Shown: positions 22,501 to 35,425, numbered from the stretch's first letter. The stretch is DNA of 64,000 nucleotides from Davidsoniella eucalypti (GCA_004009845.1 RMBW01000100.1:1-64000), one strand, 5' to 3'. The notes: a model not told the origin generated them from the letters alone. A program made the numbers and translations.

Positions 22501-25299
22501 GACTTCACAACTAAGTCGAGAGCCATGTAGCCGTAGTATATGGTCGCTTTTCACATTGTAGCTAGATAGTTACACGTCTCTGTGCTCTTCTTAGTCTTCA
22601 GTTATTAAAGCTGTTTGGCCTGGTCTAGCCTGGGCCAGTCTATCGAGTTCGAGTTCCTCTGTGCGTCAGCCCTGCCAAGTTGTCAAGCTGACAATCAATT
22701 GATCAACAACATGTGAATGAGAGCAAAAGTCAATGCTTTTTTCCCTAGGGTCGCCATCATGAAAAGAGCTAGAGCATGGTCATCACATGTCTTGGGCCGT
22801 TATAGATATTGGCTATCGATACTAAGAGTAGCAGGCCATGATGAAAACGGGTACATGGCCGTAGGTAGATGAGGAACAAGCAACACAGCGAAAAAGACTC
22901 TAGATTTGCTTGCTTATAGAGCCTTAGTTTGGAGCGCAGAGTCCCCCTGGAATCCTTCTCCGCTTAGACTACTCAGAGTAGAGCGTCGAGCCAGCCCTGT
23001 GTAGCGACCGGTGGGCTGACCATTTTGGATGGATGGCTAAATTGTTCGTTGGTTAGTTACCGCACAAGATGAGATGCGGAAATATGTAATACTATGGATT
23101 CATCTTCTGTTGGTCATCTTGATGGCGGCTTTTGGTATGGTCGTGTTGAAGATTTGTAGTTTATTCCTATCTGTCTGAAAGAAGGACGCATTGGGGGCCA
23201 TCTGGTCAATTTGATGGAATGAAAACTGTGATGAAGAGAATGCGGATGAATGGTTATCAAAGTCATCAAGATGAGTTGTGCAATGAGTTGTTGTGGTAGA
23301 AAGAGGGCGCTGACCAAAAACATTTGTGTGTTGGTTTTTAGTGGATCAGTATTATTGCTATAGGCGGCCGTTCTGTAGTAATGCAAACCTTGAACTATTA
23401 ATCTAGGAGCTTGTCATTGCTAACCTAAAATTTAGCACGTTGATAGGCGGCCAGAAGCTAAAGGCCCCTCAAAGCTTAACTGGACAAAGGCCCAAAAGAA
23501 GTTGAAACAAAAAAGCCTCTAGTAGCTTCTGTGGCATTATGAGAACACGGCCTGATTTGCAATGGAAATCGAAGCCTCGAACTTTGACCACCCAATTGAA
23601 TTTCTTATTTCTACGACTAGCAGAGCTGTGTTGCCACCTAGCATTGTCTAACATCATTGCTTAGCAGTCTCTACTGCGATTGACTTCCTTTCTTCTGCTT
23701 CCTGATTTTCCCCCATTGGAACCAGTCAGTCCTTCTTTGTTTTTGATCTTCGTGCGATTTTCAGTCTCATTTTCTATGTCTCCAGCCTTCTCTCTAGATA
23801 TCGACCAGGCAATATCGGGATATTTGGCCGCCTAAAAGAGCCTGCTTGACAGCATCACCCAGTAGTTACATACCACTAAGCCAAGTGATAACTGTATAGC
23901 TAACTACCCGTAATATTAACATGTACTAGCGGCATCAGCACCTGGGGTTCCCCTCCTTCAGCAGTCCTTTCAACGCCTTGTGCAGCATCCCATCCACGGC
24001 GACATCTATGGCTCTCACTAGCTTTGCGGATAGTCATGCTGTGGTTTTTGTTGTTGTTATTGTTTGACGCAAGTTACTGATTCTTGTTCTTATTCTCAAA
24101 TCTTCAATCCATCTACAGAGCACAACAAATAGAGTCACCTAGGCTACATCTTTTTGCTTGGCCTCCTCCAACCAGCCGCCCAATCTCACTCCATCCGTCA
24201 ACGTCTTCGTCTCCATCCCACCTCTCTATCTTTCGTCCGGCTACTTCTATTTTCTTCTACTTCTTTTTGCATCTTGCTTTCTTTGTACTTCTACCACCAC
24301 CAAAACTGCAGGTGATTTGTTCCAGTCGTCGCTTGCTTTTGTTGCCTTTCGTTTTTCGTTCCTTTTTTCCACATTTGGCGTCCATCTTTCTCACTCACTC
24401 ACTCTTGCGGCAAAAGATCGTTCCAACACCGTTCCAACGCCGTCACATCGACTTGACTCGACCTGCTTTTTCATCACCAGCTGCCGCCGCTAATATTACG
24501 ACTTTGGTAGCCAACATTGTAGCGTAGCTACCATTACAGCTGCTGCTACTACAACCATCACTATCACAAAACCAAAAATCTTCCGCTGAACCAACTCCTC
24601 GCTAAACACAACCCTCCGCCGATCCAGCTTCCACCTGCTTTTGCTCGCATAAACTTGGCCGGCCTGCCTGAAGAGATCCCCTCCCGCCTTGCGACAGCCG
24701 CTACACAACTTCCTCACTACTACCAACTACGGCCGACATTATTACGACCGATATCATTGTTATTATCACTGCTGGTATAGCTACCGCTATTGCAATTACC
24801 ACGACCGCTCGTCTCTCGACCCCCTCCCTCTGCCTGTGCTGCCTGTGACAACGACGCCATTCCACGATTCCGCTCCACGATTCAGCTACACGCTTGCCCT
24901 CAAAGGACGCCCATACAAGACTCTCGCAATAACAAGGCCTGACTTATACCTCTCTCTCCGTCTTTGAGTCTGCTCGTTCCGCTGCGTGTTGCGTCACAGC
25001 TTCGCCAGTCAAAGAACCGCACTGCCCGCCAAGCTTCATTGTGTCGCCCGAGCCTCCACCCGTTAAACTGCCCAAACTAGTATCACCTGAGACATCATAC
25101 CGCCATAGCCGCTTGCACTGCGGTGTCTTTGCTTTTGTCTATCATTGTCGTGCCGCAAACTGAAGCTCCGACTCGCACCACTGATTCGTCGACTATAGCC
25201 TCCGGCTTTGCATCTCGGCTTTCGCATCGCTGCCCGCAGGTTTCCTTCCCGTCCGCCATTGATCGCAATCGGACGCTTGATTGCATGTAGCCTGCCACT
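19541..25299. other. 5.8 kb gene-poor region between two divergent genes
   Basis: Longest stretch without a gene here. AT-rich, with T and A runs near 22338-22368, G4T6 tracts at 21808-21817 and 22312-22321, and a tRNA-like T-arm at about 22173-22200 (minus strand) that I could not extend to a full tRNA. From about 24.1 to 25.25 kb the plus strand becomes pyrimidine-rich, which suits a promoter and long leader of the arrestin gene. ORFs here have no recognisable content. Confidence 0.5.
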
Positions 25300-26728
25300 A
25301 TGTCCACAAACGCTGCCTTTGTCCGGGTCTCAGGCCCGCCAAACCAGAACTTCGTCGTGGGATACACCGGCATCTCAGCTACCAAGGTTTGTCCCCGTTA
25401 CCTTCCTCTCGCTCTCGTACCGTTCCGTCGAACACCCCAAGCTAACCCGGCCTTGCTCGTTTCTTACCTCCCCAATAGCCTCGTATACAAGGTGTTGTTG
25501 AAATCCGCCCCTCCGTGGGTTATTCCGCGCCTGTCGATATCAGCCTAGTCCGCATCTGCCTGCAACGACGAGAGACCATTCACCCTACTGCCGAGAACAT
25601 GGCTTTTCGCCATCTAAGTGCCCCCCGCCGTGAGAACGTCGACATCATCGGAAAAGAGTACATTCTGTACACATGCACTGCCGGGCGTGAATCTGACAGT
25701 GTCGTTGTCATGGACCTGCCATTTCTCATCTTCATTCCGTTCGGAAAGGGAAGCAACGAGCCAAGTCGGCTGATACCACCAGCGACTCTTCAGTTACCGA
25801 GTCGCACAGCGGAGACTTTTTACGAGCTCGTCGTCACGGTTCAGCAGGGACGTGGTATCCAGAACAAATACTCGTTTCCCATTCCATTATTACGATACGA
25901 TACTCTCAGCACCTTTGGCATGTACAACACCGCGAAACCAAATCGTGGTTATACCGATAGCATCGTCTTTCTTGAGATATCCCTACCTAAGCGTAGTTAC
26001 GGCCCGTTAGATCCGATCAACGTCTACATCCGCGTGACCCCAAACAAAGACTGGATGAGCAAGGCTCGCAAGGTCACCATTGAGAAAATCACCTTACAAG
26101 TTGAAGAAGAGATTACCTTCAACCCAGAAGGCGACGAGCCAACGAAAAAGGTCAACAAAATTGTCAAGAAGGTTCAGCCTGTGAAAGAGAAGCTGCCTGA
26201 AGCTGGATTCATGACAAACTTGGGCCTGGTCTTCCCAGCGAAGGAAATACGGGATTCCGATGGTGTTATCAAGCCTGCAAAGCCCGGCTTTCCACAATAC
26301 ACTATTAACTCATTTACTACAAAATCATATCTTTACCAGATTGACTACTATCTCACCATAAAAGTACGCTCTTCTTCTCTTCTGTCCCTTGGTTTCTTCA
26401 TTAGCATTCTTGTCTTTTCTTACTTCAATATATGCCAGAAACTTTCGCTCATACCATCTACTAACATGAGATTCGCATAACATAGGCTACTCTGAGCTCT
26501 GCTCGAGACATAACTATTCGCGAAAATATCATCATATGTCCGTTTGATAGTGAGTCGTGCAAACAAGAACTTCAAGCCATCGAGCTATGTGCCAAAGAAT
26601 ACTGCAATCTAGACCCAAATAACCCTCAGCTTGCAAGTCCACACATTGTATATTCTGGTCAGCCCAACTCATTGTCTGCATTGGGTCTTTGCCTTGTCGG
26701 CGATCAAAAGAAGCCGTTCATTGACTAG
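25300..26728 (+). CDS. arrestin-fold protein (alpha-arrestin-like)
   Basis: Arrestin N- and C-lobe protein, a class that in fungi acts as adaptor for ubiquitin-driven endocytosis of plasma-membrane transporters. Exons 25300-25386, 25479-26363 and 26486-26728 give 404 aa. N-lobe strands are visible in PRIQGVVEIRPSVGYSAPVDISL and the DLPFLIFIPF segment; the C-lobe in GYTDSIVFLEISLPKRSYGPLDPINVYIRVTP and SYLYQIDYYLTIKATLSSARDITIRENIIICPF. I see no PPxY motif, the usual Rsp5/Nedd4 ligase contact, so ligase recruitment would need another route. The protein ends soon after the C-lobe, without the long disordered tail of Rod1 or Art1 types. The exon-2 donor is GTACGC and the exon-1 donor GTTTGT. Confidence 0.85.
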
Positions 26729-28026
26729 AATAGAGGCAGGTAAATCACATCGAACAAACGACACATGTACTCTTTCCTTTTTTATGTTTCCTCCATATTT
26801 TTCTGTATCATGCCCTTCCTCTCATTTCTATCCCGGGGACATTTAAATGTCCCATTATACGTTTTGCTTATACGTTTTCTTCACGTGGTCAGCTACCCTC
26901 TTGGGCAATAACAACATGCTCAATGGCCCTTTCACTATATATACCACACATCCATGTCATCACATAACACGTACGTTCCTCTCTCAAGGTCAAACCTCTC
27001 CTTCCATTTACATTACATCAGCGAAGTTAGAGAGACTTGATGAGAAAGGCTTGAGAGATACATAGATACCCCCCCATCATTACCAACCACTTTCCTTCCT
27101 TTTTCTACTCCTCTCCCTCCTCTCATCACTTCTCGTACCTATCATTACTACGTTTCTTACTCTTTACGAACATATGCTGTGTTTATGACCGGCCTCTTTA
27201 TGGATTCTATTTTCGGCCGGCGCAATTGGAGTCCAGCGAATTTGATTTATATATAAAAGATAACGTTAATTTTTTTTATCTTTGTATTTCTTCTTGCTAT
27301 TTTCTTTCGTACCTTGACTCTCCTATCATGTTCTACTTATATTGAGACTCATGCCTGTATTTATTACCCAGAATACAATTTTTTTTTTCATAAAATCACC
27401 AAGTATGCTATTCAGCTATCAGCTTGGAAGACAAACTTGTGACCAATGTAAATTGCATTTTTTTCAAAAAAATCAAGTATGTTGTGAGTTACTAGTATTT
27501 TATTTTACATTTGAGAAATAAAAAGATGAGTGATTGTGTATCATATGTAGATAATAAAAAACGCAAAGATAAAAAATAAAAACATAACCAGATTTTGATA
27601 CACGAAAATTTTGCTAGTGCTTTTTATAACGGATATAACGAGAACAAAGAATCAAGATCGAGAAGTTTCAAAAATATGATATTTCATGAAATAAAATAAA
27701 ATAACAAAAATAGCAAAAATAATAAAAGGAAACATATCGTTACAGTTGAATGGAGAAAGGGGTATCTATGTATCGTCGACATTTGGAGTAATTAGAAATA
27801 ATGACATGTGAGACTCGCCAGAGCGTTTGTGTTGAATTGGTGAATCTAGCAAAGGAAAACCCAAGCAACAACAACAACAAAAAAAAGAAAAGAACCCCCA
27901 ATGTATCTATACTTAATCTCATGACATATTTAGAAAAGTGTTTTTTTTCTTTTACTATTTCTTGTATTCTTTTTTTTTTTTTGGGGGGGGGGGGGGATTT
28001 CTCTACAGAGTGATTTAGGCTTTTCA
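26729..28026. other. convergent intergenic arrestin / HSF1, very AT-rich
   Basis: Both neighbours end here. T-rich then A-rich, with a T13G14 tract at 27970-27996 close to the HSF1 stop. Nothing coding seen. Confidence 0.6.
27970..27996 (+). repeat. T13G14 homopolymer junction
   Basis: Thirteen T followed directly by fourteen G, 31 bp beyond the HSF1 stop; in the HSF1 sense strand this reads C14A13. Homopolymer lengths of this kind are error-prone in sequencing. Confidence 0.7.
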
Positions 28027-30572
28027 TTAATTCACACGACGTCTCTTCAAATCAGGTGCCATATTTCCCAAGTCTGTTGATCCATTAGCATATGTTGCTA
28101 CATGGTTCATTACCGGACTATTCATACTGAGTTCTGATAAATCCGTAGCTGGCGGCATTCCCAATGTCGGGTGGCCAGATATTGTAGTAGATACGTTGTT
28201 CATAGAGGTGGCGGTAGTGGTGGGTAGTGGAAGAGATAGGCCAGCGGCTGTCACTGCCGGTAGGTTAGGTGCCGTTGATGTGTTTAGCATCCCGTGTAGA
28301 TTTGGTACTGGTACACTAGACAATGTGTTCAATGGTGCACTGGTAGTCGTTGGTGTATCGAATGCACCCATGGCAAAGTCTGTGTCGTCGCCGGTATAGG
28401 CCGATGAGTCTAAGAAGTCGCTGATATCAAATGATGGATCATTGCCAAAGTAGTTCATGCTAGCTGAGTCTGTCAAATCGAATGGCAGCTTGCCATTGGG
28501 GCTTAATGGTCCAATTCGATTAGTGAGCTCCTGAATCTGATTATCCTGTTCTTCAACCATCTTTTGCACGCGTAGGAAATCGCCGTTCTCGGGCTCCATC
28601 AGAGCCGATGGAGACTGTATGGAACGAAGAATCGGAGAGAGAGCAGAGCTAGAGAGCGAAGGCGACGGCACCGACATGCTAGCAGGGAGCACCGAGCTTC
28701 CAGCGCCCGTGGTAGTAGCCATGGGAATCGTTTGCATGGGAGGGGTCGAAAGTGAGGGAGCGGGGGCAGAAGTTACAGGTGTTGGTGTCGGCATGGTTAT
28801 GGGGGCTGGTGAAATTCCAGACGCCATAGAAGCACGTAGAGGGGCCGACATGTTGTCGGTAGCCGGAACTAACGGTGCCTCGGCCGGTTGGTTAGGGCTA
28901 GCAGAAGCAGTTGACATGGGATACATAGCAGCCACTACATCAGGGACTAGCGACTGCAGATCCATTGGCAGCCCACCAAGACGATCCGATGGACTACCAT
29001 CCAGGATTTCGACGACAGAGCCCATCTCGGGACGAGGAAAACTGCCGCTGCCATCAGGCTGTTGAGCAAAGTCGTTGGCGCCGCCAACTGCTGCTGCTGC
29101 TGCTGGCTGGCTGGGAAGCTGGGTCGGCGGAGCTTCCAGCAAGTGTCTGACTCGCTTATTGCCTATGGGGCTCTGAGTTGGCTGGTTCTGGGGCATGAAC
29201 TCGCCCATTTCAAAGATGTTGCCTTGTTGCATCTGTGTTTGGGGCATGAAGGAGGCCACTAGGTCACTAATGTTGGCGTTATTTCCATTGTCCTCCAACG
29301 ACATCCTGAAGTGCATAGCAAGGAACTGGAGGATGGCGTGGATATGATGATCATGCTTTTTGTGTACACGATAGAGTTCGCGGCTTTGATCTTGGTATTG
29401 CTGGAGACTCTGTTGGATGACAGTTTGGTTCTCGCGAACTTTGCGTAGTTCGTCCTTGAGTTGCGTGAATTCTTTTCGTGTCAAGCTAAAATCAGGCGAT
29501 GCTGTGGATGGAAGAGCCTTAGGGCCTGGTCCCAGTGTAGTCTTTATTGTGAGGTGATCTGGCCCGACTTCGTCGCCACTTTCAGCATCACTATCGGTCT
29601 TTTGCTGTTGGCGGGACTTGGATTTGGTGTTCTTAGGCTTACTAATAAGCCAAAGAAGATCCGGGTGGCCGCGACGAAAGTAGTCATTATAGTATTCACT
29701 AGGGCTCTTGTTTTTGCGCTCACTGGCCCGCATAGAGTTGTCAGAAAGACCGACACGCTTGTGGAAGCCATACATATTGAGCTGTCTGACGAAGGAGGCG
29801 TAGTTATTGTGCTTGAAAAGATCTGGAATCAGCTTCTTAGCAAATTCATCTTCGTTCATGACAAAGAAAGAGTCGCCCTTCTCAGACCATCTAATGAGAT
29901 CGTGGTATTTTCCAGTCTTATCATCCAGGAAGCTATCGAGTTGTCAGTATGATGCTATTAAAGGTAGATGGCTATTTATATCAATGGGGAATAGAGTTGT
30001 ACGTACCTGCTCAGCTTTTGCACAAAGGGTGGAATCTGTTTCTTGTGGGCAACAGCATCTTTCTTAGCATCGCGGGCCAGGGCTTCCAACTTAGAAATGT
30101 GGTTGGCTTCAAGCACTTCAACATTCGGTGTAGCGGGGGCAAGTGTACTGAGCGGGCCGACTGCGGTCGAAGAGTTGGCTGCCATCATGGCCGACCACTG
30201 GGCAGGATTAGCTTCATAGCCCTGGCGAGATCCAGTTGGCATGAGAGCCCGACCGGTCGAGCGGCGAGTCAGGGCGGTGCTGTTATTGGTGGGCGACACG
30301 AACTGGGTTGTGTTATCCGGCAACAAGCCGAAATTGTTGTTGGATTCCATGAGAAGCGAGTTGTCTAAGGCGCCGTTCAAGGAATTGTTTTTCCATCGAA
30401 CAATCTGCTCGTTGGGTGAAACTACATAGGCCTGTTGACCGGCCTGTGTCGATGGAAGAGCGCTAGAGTTGGTGGCAGCGACAGCTTGTGCTACTTGATG
30501 CTGCTGGAGTTGTTGCTGCAGAGAAGAGATGGTATCGGGCGCGGGACGCTTGCGGGAATTGGGTGACGACAT
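28027..30572 (-). CDS. HSF1: heat shock transcription factor
   Basis: DNA-binding regulator of the heat-shock response, acting in the nucleus as a trimer on nGAAn repeats. Exons 30572-30007 and 29932-28027 give 823 aa. Residues 1-175 are a Gln/Ser/Asn-rich extension. The winged-helix domain spans about 180-290 and is split by the intron: PPFVQKLS / SFLDDKTGKYHDLIRWS, then the recognition helix SFVRQLNMYGFHKRVGLSD, then FRRGHPDLLWLISKP. A coiled coil for trimerisation follows at about 340-390 (FTQLKDELRKVRENQTVIQQSL). The rest is Pro/Ser/Thr-rich with acidic patches such as DPSFDISDFLDSSAYTGDDTDF, which look like activation segments. No receiver domain, so this is not Skn7; Sfl1-type is possible but the domain matches Hsf1 of filamentous fungi better. 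Confidence 0.92.
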
Positions 30573-33382
30573 GATATGATTGAAGGGCGATATGATATGG
30601 CCAACGTAGATTTGTATCGGAGTAGCTTGCGGTGACTGGCGATGCTACTATTTCGAGCGCACTTTGAAGGCTTCGGGCCTGCGATTGAAGCGATAGTGAT
30701 GTGAAGCGACAGTCGAATTTACGGAGTGAAAGTCCCGTGGGCGCACTCACGTGGAATGCGGAATCTTCACAAGGAAGACCCGTTCCGAAGGGACAGAGAG
30801 GAAGAGAGGAAGAAGGCGTCTCTCTCGCAGCGGGTGGGCGATGGTAGGCAAATAGCGGCGCAAAAAGAGGAACGAAACAGGCAGTGAAAGTAAGGCGACT
30901 GTGCTTTCAGATATCCAGTGGTGAGACAGAAATGCTGCGAAATGTGGTGGGCAAAGGGCAATATATAGAGAATGAAAATGGTCTGCGAGATGAACAGATG
31001 GTCGCTGCAGATCAATCGGCGCCTCAACGCGCAAAACTCTGGCTCAGAGAGGGGTTGATGTATGTATTTTGGCCAAGGCTAGAAATGTCTTTGGTTCTTA
31101 TGTGTATATGCAATAGCAATAGTATATACATATAGTTTTGGAGATCTGGACGGGCACAGCAAATCGGCGGTTGGTCTAGTCGGCAGACAGTGGGCAAATG
31201 TTGCGTCGCAGTGAAAATAATGGCTACAGGCTATTGATTGAGCGATTGGTGGCTCAAATGGTCTGAGCAGAGCCGGGAACAAGCACAGCGAGAACAATGA
31301 GCAGCAGGTGATGATGCTGGCTAGTCAGATAAGATCGGCCAGGCAATCAATGAATTGGGCTTCCTAGTCTCGAATAAGTTGAGTCGCTCGGTCGGAAAAG
31401 TTGAAGAGAGAAAAAAAAAGAAAAGATGTCGATAGCGCCTGACGACAAGCTTGATAAAAGAGATAAAGTGAGTAAAAAGAAAAGGATTGGAAGTGGGATG
31501 TTGGTTGACCTTTTCTTCTAAGCAGAAGAAATATAAAGCGAGATATAATGATAAAAAACAAAAGAATTGGAGAAACAGAAGCGACAAGATTAGATTGCTT
31601 TTGTGGGCTAAAACAACCTCGAAAACGGCAACTACTTGACAGCAAAAGATAAAAAGTAAATTTTAAATAAAAAAAGAAAAATAGAAAAAGGAAACCTCGC
31701 CGGATTGACTATTAAGGGGGGGAACTGTGCTGAGGAAAACAGAAAAGCATATGATGTTGGTGATTCGATGAAGATCTCAAGAAAAGATGGCGGATATGTT
31801 CTTTATACTATCCATAAAACATATAATATTCTATCATATCATACTAAACAAGGTACATTATGTGGACACTAAAGAAAAAAGAGAAAAAAATACCCAAACC
31901 TGCCGACAATAGTGGAGAAAGGCAGTTAGGGTCAACCAGTATTTCAGAACCCTTGTCTACAAGCTTCAGCTCCTCCAGAATAAATTAACACAGTTGATTG
32001 AAAATGGATCATCAAAGCTCTATGAACAGGGCGATGATGCTTCTTACTAAAGACATGGGCTTTAGATAAATACATATAAAACAAAGAAAAAGACAGATCG
32101 TATTTATTGTGTCGGATCAGCATGCGCGAGGCCCGGATTCAAGAGGAGACTCAACGCTATAGTGAATATTATAATCTAACACAACTAGCCGTAAATAAAT
32201 ACAGTAAAACAAGCCCAGAAATATGAGATCATGATGAAGTTCAGCCCCAGAAAGCCGTGTTATTTATCATGTTAATAATAATTTGGGTTTTGTATTTTGT
32301 GTAGAGTCCGATTTTTTTTATATTTCCTTAATAGACAGCTATAAATCCTTTATTAACATATTTTCAAGTAAATTCGTCCAATTTCACCGGTTACACGAGA
32401 CAACTAGACAACTACTGTAAAAAAGAAAAGACCTAGAGCGTTTTGAAGGCCACAGCTTGACTACTTGCTATATTGGTGAATCAAGCTGTTAAACTAGACT
32501 TGGTTTAACTCATAACATTTACACTTTTGTCTTGTATTGTTACATAAACATCATCGAAGCCTATAGAAGCCAAAAGAAGCAACTCGAAGCTCTTAGAAAA
32601 AAGAGCAGCCTATATTAGACAAAGTGCACAAATCTCGATCCTTGTAGCTTTTGACTACAACAAGACGAACCAACTAAAGCGGACAGAAAAAAAGCATTGA
32701 TTTTTTCCTCAGTCAGCCCTTGAGAACCACAGCTTTCATTAGCGTTTATCATATTCTCATTTGCTCTGGATCTCTAAAAAGCTAAAGGCGACGGGTCGTC
32801 TTCACGGAGTTTCCGAGCCCATTGTATGCGCGCCGGGACAAACATAGGGACGCACAGACCTCATGGAAGACACACTAATGTCTTGCTTTTGTTCACAGCT
32901 AGTTATATTCTGCTTACACATGTAAAAACAAGGCCATAACATACAAATTAAGACCGAGTTGCCTCCCAACAATAGATGACATGTCTTAGATAGTACATGT
33001 GAAATCAAGTTCAAGCCAAGGATAGAGTAGTCATAATCTTAAGGCTGCTCTTACATTTTCAGCGTATAATATCTATGTCATTAACTTTGAATCATGTCAC
33101 TTCACATTGTACTGTATCTCATTGTCACCCTGATAGACTTTGTACCGTATCCTTCGCAGAGACAGGGACAGCTCTATCATATACATATCATCTACAAGAC
33201 ATAGTAAGGTGACAAGACTGGCATATTTGTAACATTTGTCTCAAGAAGGAGGGTGTTCTATTTTGCATTGTCATATTTATATGTAGAAAAAAAGGCCAAT
33301 AATTCACATCGCGCCAGGAAAACGAATAAGAGCCCTGCAAATGAACCTTTCTAGGAGATAATGATGATGATAACAACTGAGA
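30573..33382. other. intergenic HSF1 / CWC27, 2.8 kb
   Basis: Upstream of HSF1 and downstream of CWC27. Contains a CACGTG at 30748-30753 and a two-unit heat-shock-element-like site at 30760-30769. From about 31.6 to 33.3 kb it is AT-rich without any recognisable gene. Confidence 0.55.
30748..30769. promoter_or_regulatory. HSF1: CACGTG E-box and two-unit HSE-like site upstream of HSF1
   Basis: CACGTG at 30748-30753 and GGAATCTTCA at 30760-30769 (nGAAn next to nTTCn in correct spacing), about 180 bp before the HSF1 start. Two units are fewer than a full element; autoregulation is inferred only. Confidence 0.3.
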
Positions 33383-35125
33383 CTATTTTGCTCCGCGGCC
33401 CGCCATCCCCGCGTTACGTGCCATCTTTGCATTTTTTGCTTGATCCCATGCTCTTCCTGACGCAACTTTACCACCAGCTCTACGATCGCGCTCCACGCGC
33501 TTCTCCTCCTTTAAGTTACGAGCCTTGGCTAGCGGATCTATGACGACTAATTCTTCCTCTGCCTTCTTTCGATAGCTGAGGTCTTTGCCTAGTTTGTCTG
33601 CGGCGAAACTTAAAGCATGGCTCATCCAGCCGCTATCGTCGTCGTCGTCGCCTTCGCCTTTGCCGGCAGCTTGTTGTTTATCCCAGGATTGACAGCTCTG
33701 ACAGTTGGGAACGTAGTGTAAGTCACATACTATGACGTCTTCATCATCAGCAATGGCTTTTGGTGGTGTTACTGTTGGTTTTGACGTCAATGATTTTGGT
33801 TTTGATACGGATTCAGTGGTTTGCTTTTTGAGTTCCTCATCCTCTGCTGGTTCCACCGCTATCGTATGGCTAGTAGAGACGTCTTCGGGGACACTTTTGA
33901 GCTTTTCTTGAAAACTCTTGAGGAAGTTCATAGCCTGACGCTCTTCCTTTTCCGAGATTCCCGTACCGCCCGGTCGTCTTCGGCGACCCTTGACGGATTT
34001 CTCTGGTATCATGCTTTCCAGTGCTGACTTCTTCTTTTCTTTTTCTTGGGGTATGTTCGATTCGTGGGATTGCTTGATAGACGCCTTGAGAGCTGCGATC
34101 TCATCTCGTGTCTTTTCGAGTGCCGTCTTTCGTTTCGGCTCTGGTTCTTCGTCGATCATGGGCTCGTCAATGTCCATTTTGTAGGTAGAGGACTCTTTTG
34201 TCGTTGGTTTGGTTTCCATCGGTTTCTCTTTTGGTGTTTCTCGGGTAGTTTCGGTCTGTTTTGCGGATGTTGTTTTCTTATCTCGTTTATCAGCCTTGGG
34301 CTTCTTTGGTGCATGTGTTTTGGTATCTTCGTCTGCTTCATCGATATCCATGACGATCCGTGAGTCGAATTTCTTCTTTTTGGGTAGATGTAATGATTCT
34401 TCTTCTTCATCGCCTTCGTCGTCGCCAAAACTCAAGAGTTGGTTTCCGCCTTTGCGCTTCTTCTTGCGATCAACTACTACAGTTCGTTGAACTAGTGCTG
34501 CCGCCTTCTTCGCGCGCTTAATCATACCATCAAACGGATTGACCAAGACTTCCACGCGCGTAATTTTCGTTGGATATAACGGCCGCTCTGTCCCCTCAAC
34601 TAGGTCGGCGTCGGCCATCTTGAGGAGATTGTACAGCGTATCGCCCACAACCCGGCCAAAAAGCGTGTTCTTACCGGTCAACTCCTCCGTCTTGTCGAGC
34701 GTGAAGAAGAACTGACTGCCGTTGGTGTTGGGTGTACCCTCGTTCGCCATAGCTAGAAGACCGCGTCGTGTGAACTTGAGGCGAGAATGAAATTCGTCTT
34801 TAAAGCCCACGCCTGTAGGGCCGGCGTTGGCTCCAGTGCGCTGGTCTTCTGGCCACACATCAAACTCGCCGTTGAGTGCGCCGCCGTCGTATATAGATTC
34901 CCCGCCATTCCCGGTACCACTAGGATCACCTCCCTGTATGATAAATCCAGCAACAAGGCGATGAAAGATGGTATTGTCGTAGAAGCCGTCGATGCAGAGC
35001 TGTAGGAAATTTCGGCATGTCAAAGGCGCTTGCTTGGCCCAAAGTTCGACGGATAATTCGCCCGATGTTGTGTGAATGATGACGGATGCCGTAGGTTGTG
35101 GCTCTAGATTATATATTGCAGACAT
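33383..35125 (-). CDS. CWC27: spliceosomal cyclophilin CWC27
   Basis: Component of activated spliceosomes with a cyclophilin domain that has little or no isomerase activity in the family. Single exon of 580 aa from the ATG at 35125 (MSAIYNLEPQPTASV), which aligns with the usual N-terminus; another ATG nine codons upstream (35152) is in frame and possible. The cyclophilin domain covers about residues 1-200: ELWAKQAPLTCRNFLQL, NTIFHRLVAGFIIQGGDPSGTG, FHSRLKFTRRGLLAMAN, NGSQFFFTL, ELTGKNTLFGRV. The position of the CypA Trp is Glu, typical for CWC27. There is an insert of about 25 residues between GESIYDGG and KDEFHSR. The tail is a charged Lys/Glu-rich disordered region and ends with the conserved GWMSHALSF block and a basic end. 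Confidence 0.92.
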   Translation of the reverse strand: MSAIYNLEPQPTASVIIHTTSGELSVELWAKQAPLTCRNFLQLCIDGFYDNTIFHRLVAGFIIQGGDPSGTGNGGESIYDGGALNGEFDVWPEDQRTGANAGPTGVGFKDEFHSRLKFTRRGLLAMANEGTPNTNGSQFFFTLDKTEELTGKNTLFGRVVGDTLYNLLKMADADLVEGTERPLYPTKITRVEVLVNPFDGMIKRAKKAAALVQRTVVVDRKKKRKGGNQLLSFGDDEGDEEEESLHLPKKKKFDSRIVMDIDEADEDTKTHAPKKPKADKRDKKTTSAKQTETTRETPKEKPMETKPTTKESSTYKMDIDEPMIDEEPEPKRKTALEKTRDEIAALKASIKQSHESNIPQEKEKKKSALESMIPEKSVKGRRRRPGGTGISEKEERQAMNFLKSFQEKLKSVPEDVSTSHTIAVEPAEDEELKKQTTESVSKPKSLTSKPTVTPPKAIADDEDVIVCDLHYVPNCQSCQSWDKQQAAGKGEGDDDDDSGWMSHALSFAADKLGKDLSYRKKAEEELVVIDPLAKARNLKEEKRVERDRRAGGKVASGRAWDQAKNAKMARNAGMAGRGAK

Positions 35126-35425
35126 TTTGGTTGTTGGATTGCTGTTTGTCAATTGCTAATGATGACGACGAAGAAACTTTTTGAATGGCAGCACATTATA
35201 ATTAAAAAAATTAAAAAAGGCTAGACGCGACTAGGATATAGTAATCCAATATTTATAACCCTAAGGGTTGTATTCTTCTACAACTACAATTTTTGGACAT
35301 GACAATTCATAGGTAATTCTTGAAACTTTTTGGGTATCTATTTATTCATGGGATGTGGTACATTTCTCTGCCAACTGTATTTTTGCTAAATCTAGAAAAT
35401 AAGCCATAAGCATAAGAAACCTATC

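Noticed and set aside
24084..24527. 147-codon ORF upstream of the arrestin gene
   Set aside because: Pyrimidine-tract translation (Ser/Phe/Leu-rich) overlapping another ORF of the same kind; more likely promoter or leader.
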